Positions 22,290-32,536 of a stretch of 64,000 nucleotides of DNA are shown in pieces. This DNA is from Branchinecta lynchi (taxonomy: Eukaryota; Arthropoda; Branchiopoda; Anostraca; Branchinectidae). Under the pieces are notes generated by a model. The model made no database searches. It saw nothing but the letters and a program-made list of their open reading frames with translations, and had not been told where the DNA came from. The stretch is from NCBI GenBank assembly GCA_023053575.1, contig JAKZAP010000020.1, positions 20,608,764-20,672,763 of the forward strand, in the 5' to 3' direction. Both the position numbers and the translations under genes were made by a program. Within the stretch, counting starts at the first letter, position 1. Each line of letters opens with the position of its first letter.

Positions 22290-22739
22290 TTAAAGGAACA
22301 GAAAACTTGACTCAAACTTGACTCGGGGAGCTAGCTGACATATCAAGAATGTACCCTGAGTCGATATTGAGAGTAAGAAAGATTCTCGTTACGACCATTG
22401 CAGTTTCCGGGCAGTTTCCGAGAATCCGACTTTCGAGTTAGTTGAAAAAAAGCAAAAGGTTTGTGTGCTGGGAGTAGGAATCGAACGCACGACCTCTTGA
22501 TTACTGTCCAGATACTATGGCCGAAACACGGCCAAAGGTGAACTTTTACAGTGTATGAGTGCATAATTACAGTGCATAGGGGGCGAGGGCCTGCCAGCTA
22601 GCTTTGACAACACTAAGGACGGGGTTCGATAACAAAGAAGGGGTGACCTGTCGACAATAAGTCCCTGTATCTATATCTAAGCCCTCCAGGTCGGTTTGAT
22701 GGCCGAAAAATGCTTAAGTCAAGTTTTCTGTGCCTTTAA
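22290..22739. mobile_element. TTAA MITE, family S, with tRNA-like core
   Basis: TTAA at 22290-22293 and 22736-22739 flank ends AGGAACAGAAAACTTGACT and, inverted, AGGCACAGAAAACTTGACT (18 of 19). It is 450 bp, non-coding, and inserted in an HLN-B copy. On the minus strand, 22468-22530 reads TGGCCATAGTATCTGG and, 35 bases on, GCGTTCGATTCCTAC, resembling pol III A and B boxes. Confidence 0.8.
22468..22530 (-). tRNA. Degenerate tRNA-like sequence inside MITE S
   Basis: Minus strand: an A-box-like TGGCCATAGTATCTGG and a B-box-like GTTCGATTCC. The T stem pairs poorly and no good acceptor stem is seen, so this is not a functional tRNA. A tRNA or SINE relic captured by the MITE is the likeliest reading. 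Confidence 0.3.
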
Positions 22740-22946
22740 AGGAGGAATTTGGTAAACTGGTCAGGTTGGTGTGAAGTCGATTAGAGAGGAGCTGTTGGAG
22801 TAAAAATGCATGCTGAATCATATCTGAACTTGGTTATAGGTTATAGGGAAAATGTGAAATCTACAAATCTACAAGATTCGCTTGTCTGGATCAAGTAGTC
22901 CGATATATATTCAATATTTGGGATCCCATCGAAACCTTTGGTCTTG

Positions 22947-23752
22947 TTTTTTTTTTTCGAAAATAGGCATAAAAGGAAAATGTAAAAATCAGTGTAGCAC
23001 TGTTAGGGCGGATAAATTGAACGGTAAGTTCTAGATCATGGAATTGATGGAAATATGAGGGAGGTCGATAGTGGCAGTAATTAGGTAAGACTTTATTGAT
23101 CCTTAAGATGTTGGCGTATAAAAACAAAAGCAGTTAATTAAACATGGAGCAAAAACAAGACCAGTGAGCTATATCACACATATTAAGCAAATAATCAAGG
23201 AAAAACGAGATCAGTTGGATGCAGTCTACATCTAACTGATCCCGTGATGTACATTATCATCTTAATTTTCATTTCGGTTATATGATTATATCAGTTTGTA
23301 TTTAGATGTCGGTTGTGTAGTTGTACGTTAATGAATAATTCATCATTTCTTAATTGCAGAGTGTTTCTTAGTTGTTACAAGATCGTTGTTTATTCGTGGC
23401 AGGAACAAGGGTATGTTAATCGTGATTGGTATAGTTGTGCGTAAATCCCATGTTCGCGTGCATGACTCCTGACATTCATTCCGACGATTCCTAGAAGAAT
23501 CTGTACAATTTTAATGACGATAAAGATTCATAGTGGATTCAGTTTCGTCATGGCTGTATCTCAAGGTGGTTCTTTTGAGACGTGACTTGTCCTACCTTAA
23601 ACTTTGTGAATCGAATGAATAACTTGGCAGGGTTTACGAAACAGATATTTTTTTGTGCACGGTAAGCGTGATACATTTTTATTGAAATCTCGGTTTCAAA
23701 CCACTCGTTACGGAATGTCAGTGTCACGAGTTTGTATGCGTCTTTTTAGTTT
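22947..23752. other. No gene recognised
   Basis: Unique AT-rich DNA. A 13-bp inverted repeat with one mismatch (GATCAGTTGGATG ... CATCTAACTGATC, 7-nt loop) lies at 23209-23241. Confidence 0.4.
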
Positions 23753-24260
23753 CTGGAATCCAAAAACATTACTGACGGAATACCTATGGCTTCTTAAAAG
23801 TTGTCCGTCTGTCCGTCTGGCTGGTATATTTTGTTCTAACTTGGTGTGGGAATCCCTTTAATTTAAGGTGAAAAAAAAAGTTTTTTTTAAAGCACCAAAA
23901 ATAGTGGATTAGGAAATAGTCGTAAGGAGACATTTTGTTTCACGTAGTTGCTCCTTTTCTTTAAAGGAAACAAACACAAACATTAATAATACAAATTTTA
24001 AGAATGTTTCGAAAGTCATCATTCGTTTTATAATCAACAAATGAATTGAATCCGTATATATTCTGGCCGGACAAGTAGTTCGCCCCGAATAAGGCCAAAA
24101 CCGGAAATTGGGTAGGAAGTAGAAGTTTGTTTTGAGGTTGATTAGAGATTCGATACATGGGTATATTATGCTGAATCCAGTTTTGAATCTTTTTATTTTT
24201 TACCGGAGAAGTATTTGGCTTGGATTCCAGTCAGAACCTGAAATTTGGTACAAGGTCTCT
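23753..24260 (+). mobile_element. Decayed HLN-B copy
   Basis: Diverged 5' end (GGAATCCAAAAACATTACTG), the GTTGTCCGTCTGTCCGTCTG tract at 23801, and at 24060 a module GGCCGGACAAGTAGTTCGCC with GGCCAAAACCGGAAATT. The 3' terminus is missing. Confidence 0.65.
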
Positions 24261-24399
24261 CGTGTAAAGGTTGCCCTAGTACTTGCGGCTAACAAAAATA
24301 ACCAATCAAAGAGCTTAAAGGACTTGTCGTACCTTACTACGAGCAAGAACAAATAAGCAAAAGAAGATAAAGAGCAAAAGATCTTCCGATATCTGAGCT

Positions 24400-24735
24400 A
24401 CGACCATGAATGAAAGAATGAATTTATTTCCAAATACCCCGTGGGGCCATGGCAAGAAAACAAAATAACATTCACAAACACAATGTTTACACCAAAAGGA
24501 GGGAACTCTTATTCCAAAAAACACTCCCGATGCTCCATAGGCGGCTTGAGGAACCTCCCAAGCCGACGAAGGTCCCCAAAATTTTTCTTCCCCATAACCT
24601 TAACCAAATCCTCACGGATTCCCGATTGAAACGAGCGGAGGTTAGGAGCTACCCGAAACATTACAATTCGTTACCTCTACAAACAACTCATCGCAGTAGA
24701 ACCCCAGAGAAGAAAAGTCGACAGTAAGTGACAAT
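24400..24735 (-). mobile_element. Probable LINE 3'-end fragment
   Basis: GAATGAATTTATTTCCAAAT at the left resembles other minus-strand LINE tails in the window (inverse of AAATAAATTC). Frames on either strand lack the RT C-terminal motifs, so the assignment is weak. The plus frame at 24449-24727 is basic and not recognised. Confidence 0.35.
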
Positions 24736-24982
24736 TGGTTTTTATGGCACGTGCACTTCGGCGAAGTGCCATATACCGATCACTTTTCCGTCGGTCGGTC
24801 GGTTAGTCCGGTGATCGCGAGTTAGGGTACTTACCACACAAGCTAGGACGATGAAACTTCGCAGGCATATCAGGGACCCGACTAGATCAACTTACAAATA
24901 ATCACTTCCCCAATCCGACTTTCCCCGGATCCGGGAGTCCGGAAACTATAAAGCAAAAGAAACGTAGCAAAAAGAGCGCTGC

Positions 24983-25052
24983 CCAAATGCGGGATCGAAC
25001 AACGGACCTCTGAGTCGCCAAGCCAGCGCTCTACCCCTGCGTCAACACTTGG
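24983..25052 (-). tRNA. tRNA-like sequence, probably a SINE head
   Basis: The minus strand folds toward a 70-nt tRNA shape. The 5' strand CCAAGTG pairs with 3' CATTTGG (one G-U), an A-box-like GACGCAGGGGTAGAGC follows, then an anticodon loop TTGGCGA, then B box TTGTTCGATCCCG. D and T stems are imperfect. It sits in a ~145-bp insert (24952-25097) inside HLN-C, so a tRNA-derived SINE or tRNA pseudogene fits better than an active tRNA gene. Confidence 0.4.
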
Positions 25053-25097
25053 TGTATTCGTGAGCGAATGCGGGACTGTATATGGTTCAAAGATTAA

Positions 25098-25992
25098 CAA
25101 GACCAAAGGTTTCGATGGGATCCCAAAAATTCAATATTTGATCCAGACAATTGGGTCTTGTGTTAGCCAAATCCAGTCTTCGACAGACTTTTTGAACATT
25201 TTTACTATTAAAATTCAGAAACAGATTCAGGCCAAATAGCTAATCATCTGAGAAAACCAAGTTCAGAGATGGATTCAGCATGTGTGTTTACCCCTATAAG
25301 TCTTATCTGTTTTGACGAAAACTTCCTGCCACTTCTGCCAATTTCCCGGTTTCGGCCGAATTAAGGAACTACTTGTCCGGCGAAAAAAGAAAGCTCAAAA
25401 ACGAAGTCAGCGTCTCTTCTTTCCCCAATACTGAACATCTAATCAACTTAAAAATAAAAATTTAGCTTACAACAAATTTTCCGGCACCAGCCGGATTCCG
25501 GTCGAACTATATGTCCGGGTAAAAAATGATTGTCGTACACGGATTCAGCATCTCTTCTTACCCCTCAATTAGATATTTAATCAACTAAAAATAAAACTTT
25601 AACTTTTAAACAATTTTCCGGTTTTGGCCAGATTCTGGGCTAACTACTTGCCAGATGACAAAATGGTTTTCACCATCGTGTGCAGCATGTCTTCTTACCC
25701 CATAATCAACTATCACATTATCTATATAAAAATATTTCATTTGCCCCTTAATTCAAACCCCCTCCCCCACTCCTAAATGTAGGGTTACAGAGTCCATCTA
25801 CGAACTCGACCTTACTCTTGACCCAAAGAAGCCTCACACCAAGTTTCATCAAAATGTCTCATTCCCTTCGAGAGTGATAGTGCGCACAGACGGACAGACG
25901 GACAGACGGACGGACGGACAGACGGACGGACGGACAGACGGACAACTTTTAAGATGTCATAGGTATCCCTCCACTTACGTTTTGGGATCCCA
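25098..25992 (-). mobile_element. Complete HLN-B element, 895 bp
   Basis: In plus orientation it opens CAAGACCAAAGGTTTCGATG and ends CGTTTTGGGATCCCA. Near the right end is a GACGGACGGACAGACGG-type tract (25888-25945). Modules with CGGTTTCGGCCGAATT, CCGGATTCCGGTCGAAC and TTTGGCCAGATTCTGGGC lie about 135 bp apart. Junctions are Ts on the element strand. It is inserted in the HLN-C copy at 24744-27532. Confidence 0.8.
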
Positions 25993-27544
25993 AAAACTCG
26001 TAAACGCTTCCACATAAGCTAGGACAATGAAACTTGTCAGGAATACCGGGGAACCGACCAGATTAACTTGTAAATAATCACTCTCCAGATCCGATCATAG
26101 TGGGGGGAGTGGAGGGATGGGAAATCCGGAAACCATTAACATGCATAACTTTGGAAAGGGTAATCGAACATACGAACATGCGTGAAACTTGACATGTGTC
26201 AAGGACAAGTGTTTCGGATATTCAGTTTCAAATCCGGACCAGATTAGACTAAGTTGGAAATAGTCCCTTGCCCGATCCGACCATCGTGGGGGGGAGGGGC
26301 AGGTGGCGGAATCCGGAAAATAGGGACATTCGTAAATTTCGAACGGGTGATCGGATCTTAATGAAACTTGACATCTGGAAAGATCTCGTGTCTCAGATGT
26401 CCCATTCCAAGTCCGGACCGGAACCGATGAATCTGGGGGGGGGGGTAGGAGGGGAACCGGAAATCATGTGAAACTCTCAGAGTGGACCGATCGGGATGAA
26501 ACTTGGTGGTAAGAACAAGCACAAGCTCTAGATACATCACTGACAGAGCTGGACCGGATTCGGACACTATGGGGGGAGTTGAAGGGGGGTTCCGGAATTC
26601 CGGCGGTCCTTTGTTAATGTACTTCCAGGTGGGCTAGGACGATAAAACTTGGCAGGCGTATTAGGGACCCGACCAAACTAACTTGGAAATAGTCACTTGC
26701 CTGATCCGACCATCGTGGGGGGAGGGGGAGGTGGCGGAATCCGGAAAATAGGGACATGCATAACGGGTTATTGTATCTTAATGAAACTTGATATCTGGAA
26801 AGATCTCGTGTCTCAGGTGTCTCATTTCAAGTCCGAACTGGATCCAAAGAATCTGGGGGGGGGGGGGGGTGGAATTGGAGGGGAGAACCGGAAATCTTGT
26901 GAAACTCTCAGAGTGGAGTACGGGATGAAACTTGGTGCGAAGAACAAGCACACGCTCTAGATATATCACAGACAGGACTGGACCGGGTTCTGACACTGTG
27001 GGGGGAGTTGGAGGGGGGTTCTGGAATTCCGGCGATCCGTAGTTAATGTACTTCCAGGTGGGCTAGGACGATAAAACTTGGCAGGCATCTCAGGGACCCG
27101 ACCAGATTAACTTGGAAACAGTCGCTTGCCCTATCTGACTATCGTGGGGGGAGGGGAGACGGTGGAATCAGGAAATTAGTAGCATGCATAACTTTAGAAT
27201 GGGTAATTGGATCTTAATGAAACTTAATATCTTGTAAGACCTCATGTCTCAGCATGTCCTATTTCAAGTGCGGACCGCATCCGATGAACTGTGTGGGGGG
27301 GGGTCTGAGGGGAGAACCGGACATCTTGTGACGCGCATAGAGTGGAGCGCTCAGAATGAAACTTGGTTGGAAGTACAGGGACAAGTCCTAGGTGCATCAG
27401 TGACAAAACCGGGCCGTAATTCGGGTACCGAGGGGGGGGGGGAGCTGTAGGGAGCGTCCGGAATTCCGGTGATATTCCTACTTTCATCCTTTTACCAAGC
27501 CTTACAAGTGCCATATGAGCTTCCAGCTCTTGTTAAAATTGTGA

Positions 27545-28055
27545 GGTCACTATGCTACGGTCTTTTCCTCTAAATGAGCAGCGGCTAAGAGGAAAGTAGA
27601 CGGGCGTCAACTCAAAGCTGAGCAATTAGCTCTAGCTCTGTTCAGTTCTGTCGGGGTATCCGTAGTCGGTGCATGGGACCAAAGACGGAGGTTCTATTGG
27701 CTTATTTGTTGTTGCTGCTAGTTCAGTCCATGTCCCTAATCAGTGTCAATTCTTATTTCCCAGACGTGGACTTCAGCAAGCCATTTTTGCGAGTTTTGCA
27801 ATTGCCGTGTTTGACTCCTTTTGAGACAGAACTGCCCCCGATAACTATTTGCGATGAACTCATTGGTCAGGAAGACCGGTTATTCATTTTTTTTTTCGTT
27901 TGTCATATTAAAGCCAAGCGGATCAGCTCTGCTATGAAAAGCAAAAGCATGTTGGAAACAGAGCATGGTTTCAAAAGGCTTAGACTTGTTTGTGCGTTGA
28001 AACAGATAGTAAAGTGTATTTGCTTTGACTTGCGGTTTAAGAAAGTCTTAAGTTA
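27545..28055 (+). repeat. Dispersed repeat N with a 127-codon frame
   Basis: TCTGTCGGGGTATCCGTAG, GCATGGGACCAAAGACG and TTGGCTTATTTGTTGTTGC match the minus-strand copy at 4378-4580. The frame from 27673 opens MGPKTEVLLAYLLLLLV, a signal-peptide-like leader, then SYFPDVDFSKPFLRVLQL, then a phenylalanine run from a T-tract. I do not recognise a family. Homology to 4378-4580 covers only the first ~30 residues and the upstream DNA. It may be a fragment of a transposon 5' region or a decayed exon. Confidence 0.4.
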
Positions 28056-28114
28056 AAGCACACCTAGCACAATTTGCTGTTTGCGTTCCAATATTCATAA
28101 CTGTCCGAATATTA

Positions 28115-30187
28115 GTTGCATTTTTACAGATAGCATGGCATCTGTTACCACGGTAACTGGATCTGCAATTATTCCTTTTTGCAGTTACCTACTGTTGCTC
28201 TGCAAAACCTATAATTGCCGAATTTGCCCTTTTAGAAGTCATCCCAAATAACTTCTTTCCCGCTAATTTGTAAAAAAAAACTAGACTCTTGTGTTAGTGA
28301 TCATGAAAGTGAGATGAATCATCCAGATACAACGATACACAATATCAGATACCACGGGATCTTGCCAGATACCACGGTAACTGCAAAAACTCCGTTTCAC
28401 AGTGGTATGCGATACCACGGTAACTGCCAAGACGACTTTAGACCGTGGTATCCAGGGGCGTCACTAGCCTTTTACCTTTGGGGGGGGGACGTCCGGTTTG
28501 TGCCGACGGATTAAAAAAATGTGCCGACAAAACACGCCGTTGCCGCTTCGCGGCAACGGCGTACATTTCCCGCCAGCACAGAATAGAATCGGGGTAAAAC
28601 TAACTGCAATGCATCAGTTGAGATTATTCCTTTGATGTAATTTCGTATTTTAAGTTTTCATATTTGGCTTTTCATTTTAGCCTTCGCTAAAAAGCGAGGC
28701 TTCGAACGACTGTACCAAGAACAAGTTAAACTAAGCGCCGCAGGCGAAATTTTTTAAATCTGCCTTTTTTCCGGAAAAATTTAGCTATACCTACCATACA
28801 AGTTCTAGCTTTTAACGTGTTTCAGCGAATTTCAATCCTAAAACGTTAAGCTAAATGAAACACTGTTCTTCAAAATAAAGAATACTACAAAATGCGCCGC
28901 AGGCGAAATTTTGTGTGGACTAACTGTAACAACGCATCAATTGAGGTTATCCCTTTGGTATAATTTCGTATTTTAAAGTTCACCTATTCGGCTTTTCTTA
29001 TTTAATTTCACATATTCGGCTTTTCGTTTCAACTTTTGCTAAGAAGCGAAGCTTCTAACGACTGCACCCAGAACAAATTGAACTAAGCAACGCCGGCGAA
29101 TTTGTTTTTAATCTGTATTTTTCCGGAAAAATCTGCGACCGACAAATGTTTGCAGAATTTGATTTCTTACGTATAAAAGACCCAGTGTGCGGACAAGAAT
29201 ACCGACGCCCGACAAAAGCATTCAGAATTCGATTTCTTCTGTATCTTGCCCGACAAGATTGTAAAGAACTTTATTTTTTACGCGTATATAGAAGCCGATG
29301 TACCGACGAGACTTGAACTTTCGGCATACGCCCGATAAAAAGTTACAGAATTTGATTTTTTTTTTGTTTTTTTGTAAAAAGAACCGATGTGCCGACGAGA
29401 ATACCGACGGCCGACAAAACCATCGAGCATTTGATTTGTTCTGTGTTTTGCTCGACTAGACTGTACAGAACTTGATTCATACGTGTAAAAATAACCCCTT
29501 GTGCCAATGAAACTTAAACTTCCTGGGTGCGCCCTACAAAGTTTGCAAAATTTGATTTCTTATGTATAAGTAGAACCCGATATGCCGACGAATCGACCGA
29601 CGCCCGACAAAAGCATAACAAAATATTTCTTCTGAATTTCTTATGTATAAAAAGAACCCGATGTGCCGACGAACCGAGGCACGACAAAAGCCTGCAGAAT
29701 TCGATTTCTCCAGTGCTTTGCCTGACAAATGTTTGCAGGATTTCATTTCTTGCGTATAAAAAGAACCCGATGTGCCGACGAATCGCCCGACGCTCGACAA
29801 AAACTTAATTTGTTTTTATTTCTTCTGGATTCCTTCTGTATAAAAAGAACCCGATGTGCCGACGAGAATACCGAGGCACGACAAAAGCATGCAGAACTCT
29901 ATTTCTTCAGTGTTTTGCCCGACAAACGTTTGCAGGATCTTATTTCTTGCATATAAAAACACCCGATGTACCGACGAATCGACCGATGCCTGATAAAAAG
30001 CATACAAAATATTATTTTTTCTGTGTTTGCCGGCGCTTCGCGCCGACAAACAAGTGAACTTTCGCCGGGCTTCGCCCGACGAAAGTACTTTCTCAGGACC
30101 TTTAGGGGGGGGGAGTCCCCCCCCCTCCCCCCCCATAGTGACGCCCCTGGTGGTATCAGATACCATGGCTATCTGCAAAAACGCAAC
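28115..30187. mobile_element. TA MITE, family E, carrying a hAT insertion
   Basis: Ends GTTGCATTTTTACAGATAGC (28115) and, inverted, GTTGCGTTTTTGCAGATAGC (30187), each beside TA. The interior is built from inverse repeats of CAGATACCACGGTAACTGC. Without the hAT element and its duplication about 368 bp remain, close to the 401-bp copy at 40745-41145. TA targets suggest a Tc1/mariner-type MITE. Confidence 0.8.
28453..30149. mobile_element. Non-autonomous hAT element, 1697 bp, perfect TIRs and TSD
   Basis: Left end CAGGGGCGTCACTA, right end TAGTGACGCCCCTG: 14 of 14 paired. The 8-bp target GTGGTATC is exactly repeated at 28445-28452 and 30150-30157. The interior lacks a transposase and is rich in diverged tandem units (85-110 bp) carrying AAAAAGAACCCGATGTGCCG, CGACGCCCGACAAAAGCAT and TTTGATTTCTT. 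G/C runs lie just inside both ends. Frames such as 29527-29808 are repeat shadows. A detached right end is at 53236-53309. Confidence 0.92.
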
Positions 30188-30214
30188 TATTGTAAAACTA
30201 GGCTCTGATTTAAC

Positions 30215-31036
30215 AAATTATCCATGGCTTTGGCTGTTTTAAGCCTCTTCTCGGGCCTTTTGCCTTCTAGCTAAAACTCGGAAAAATCGAGAAAACCGGT
30301 TTTACTCATCAGTAGCATGATACGCGAAAACTCGTCGGAAGCATAATGCGCATGGAAAATAGTGAATTGCGGCAAGTGCAAAGACTAGTGAGGTATCGTT
30401 AGCGAACTTAGAATGTAGTCTATGAAATTTGGATCTGCGGGCGTAAAAAGTAATGAATGCATCTGCGGAAGTACGTTGCAATAGTTCCAAATATAGGAAG
30501 GTATAATAGAAAAGCCATTGGTAGTTTATATAATAGTTTTTGTTCTCCCTCTGCTGCAACCTTTCCGGAATTTTCGGTATCCTGAGACAAAAAGATTTAA
30601 AATGTATCAGGACTCATTATTTAAAACATTGTATATTTCTCTTGTACCTTCCTCGACGTTATAGGAATTCCCGTATGACTACAACTTGTTTGCCCTCGGA
30701 CCCTAGTGCAAAGTTATCTGCAATTGCCCAGGACCTTCAAGTTTCTGCCCTTGGCCATTTTTCCGCATTCCATCTAGGAAGAAGATTTTAGGCCCGATTA
30801 GTCCCTTATCTTTTTTTGATGTTTATTTTTTGATCTTGTGCATTTACTACATTATTGAAAGCTCACAGTATGTTTTTCCTTTTCTTTGTCTGTACTGCAC
30901 TATTTTCCACTTCTTAAGTGCGTAAACAAAATTTTCATCATCATCATCATCAGCATTGGCATTATAGACACGACGGGTTCGTTAACTGGGATCAGACATT
31001 TTAGAGAACAGCACTGTTTATCTTTCGATGTCTGAT
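30215..31036. other. Weak family-O similarity, otherwise unassigned
   Basis: TCCATGGCTTTGGCTGTTTT, AAGCCTCTTC and AACCGGTTTTACTCATCAG (30221-30310) recall the middle of family O (60750-60830). After 30530 nothing is recognised. Confidence 0.35.
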
Positions 31037-31040
31037 ATTA

Positions 31041-31530
31041 GTTGCGTTTTTGTTCGGCTTTTGCCTTTTCCTTTTCAGCTTTGGCTTTTTATCGTTTTCA
31101 GGCCTTTTTTAACATTCTCGCGTTTTCGCAAGTTGCCGTTACTACTAAGGACTTTTCACTTTTCTCGGATGAATACACTAATTTGACAAATGCCATTTTA
31201 TTTGTGTTTTACTTGCACTTCAAATTGTTCATCTTTAAATCTGAGACAGTCTCGAAATACTGATTTTAACCTTGAATCAAATTCCTCTTTTATTGGATTT
31301 TGGGATAAACTGGTTAAAGTAGCGAGGCAAAAAGCCAAAAGGAGAGCGTAACTTCGTCCCCTACCAAGTTTGCCTTTTTGAAAAAAGCCGAGGGAAAAGG
31401 CGAAAGTCGGCGTTTGCCTTTTTGACAAAAACGGGAAATTGTCAAACAGTGCTTGGGACCATTTTACGAAAACGCAAAAAAATTAAAAAGCCGTCGAAAA
31501 GGCGAGTGAAAAGTCGAACAAAAACGCAAC
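31041..31530. mobile_element. TA foldback MITE, family G (490 bp)
   Basis: Ends GTTGCGTTTTTGTTCGGCTT and, inverted, GTTGCGTTTTTGTTCGACTT, with TA on both sides. The first 12 bases equal those of family E, so E and G probably used the same transposase. The interior has GACAAAAACGGGAAATTG near 31423, shared with 40570. Non-coding. Confidence 0.75.
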
Positions 31531-31621
31531 TATTATTAGTTCTCATTCAGAAGAGCACTTCCGTATTGATCGAGGTATTGATCCTTTTTTTCTCTTGTCT
31601 AACTTATCTCATTTATTCTAG

Positions 31622-31917
31622 GCGGTGGCATGAGGTTAAATGTAGCCAGCTTGACAGCCTAAATGTTAAAGTGGAGTGTTACAAACAACTACCCACGGTG
31701 CAACCATATATCATCATCCTCGGGCGTTGAGAAATTGGCAATTATTCAAATGATTGATGAAGATGGCATTTGGGATATGATAGATATAAGTGGTAAAAGC
31801 CGTCAGAGGCCACCCTCACCGCTTCCTCTGGTGAAGAGACAAAAAGTGGGGTGTATTGGGTTTGTGGATATTGATCAGAAGGTCCTCGAGTTCGCAGACT
31901 GCAGCAGAGAAGCATTT
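31622..31917 (+). pseudogene. Exon-like frame between splice signals, one frameshift
   Basis: A long pyrimidine tract with CTAAC ends in TTCTAG at 31621, and AGCATTT is followed by GTAAGTGTAG at 31918. Both are good animal splice consensus. From 31623 one frame reads RWHEVKCSQLDSLNV, KVECYKQLPTVQPY, then hits TGA at 31730. A frame shifted by one base continues VEKLAIIQMIDEDGIW, DMIDISGKSRQRPPSPLP, CIGFVDIDQKVLEFADCSREAF up to the donor. The switch is near an ATCATCATC run, a slip-prone site. Composition is coding-like and unlike the neighbouring repeats. I do not recognise the family. It is either an exon with an assembly error or a decayed one. Confidence 0.45.
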
Positions 31918-32536
31918 GTAAGTGTAGCCTTAACAATATCGTAGTAGCCACACTAGCAGCGGCGATAATGATTACTGATAGTTTAGTTTGTTTTCTTTAG
32001 TTTATTTCACAAAAAGCCGGAGGCCGTGATATAAATGGTAACAAGAAGAAAACACTAAGGAAACTAAACTAAAGAGAAAATCCTAAAGGAGATTTTCTCT
32101 CGAATTCTTCAAATCTTGAAAACGCGTACTTCCAATAACTTTTCTCATCCACACTTCATGATTTATTGTAGTTATAAACCCAAAAATCCCACAGGTCATG
32201 TAGCTCACGGCATTCACACATTAGATGCAACAAACTACCATTCTCACTAATGCTCATCGGGCAGAAATAGGGATCAGTACCTTCTAATTTATTCTCCAAA
32301 TATTTCCTCAGTTATCCCAGTGGCAAACAATCAGCCCGGCAACTAATTAAAATTCTTAAAAGACCCCTCGCACTGTTTTATTTACCCTTCAACTTACAGT
32401 ATTTTAAAATATTTGAATACTTTAAAAGTATGCTACGCTTTCAACAAATAACCCACGGTTTTGACTGTTTTAAGCCTTTTCCAACAGCCATTGATTTGTA
32501 GCCAAAACAGGGAAGGAATTTATATAATCGATTTTT

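Larger units (their letters stand above)
21142..22946 (+). mobile_element. HLN-B copy split by three insertions
   Basis: The 5' end TGGGATCCCAAAACGTAAG is at 21142. The element resumes at about 21888 (GTCCGTCCGTCCGTCTGTCA, then AGCTCGATAACTCTCGAAG). It is interrupted again at 22290-22739 and ends GGGATCCCATCGAAACCTTT, GGTCTTG at 22946. Modules with GGACAAGTAG and TTGCCAAAACCCGGAAA lie between. Insertions are a short LINE tail, a second HLN-B piece in inverse orientation, and a TTAA MITE. Confidence 0.65.
24744..27532 (+). mobile_element. HLN-C copy with SINE-like and HLN-B insertions
   Basis: The 5' end is ATGGCACGTGCACTTCGGCG, then CCGTCGGTCGGTCGG. Modules run to 24950 and again from 25998 to about 27480. 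The 3' end is AAGTGCCATATGAGC with stem GAGCT-TCC-AGCTC and TTG at 27532. In the right part, GGGCTAGGACGATAAAACTT recurs at 26633 and 27060, a 427-bp higher-order period made of three ~140-bp modules, each with a G8-G14 run. Removing the insertions leaves about 1.75 kb. Confidence 0.8.

Noticed and set aside
23209..23241. Hairpin as a regulatory RNA
   Set aside because: 13-bp stem with one mismatch in AT-rich DNA. Too weak to claim more than an inverted repeat.
25888..25945. GACGGACGGACAGACGG tract as a free microsatellite or CRISPR-like array
   Set aside because: It occurs at a fixed place in every HLN-B copy and has no spacers. It is part of the element.
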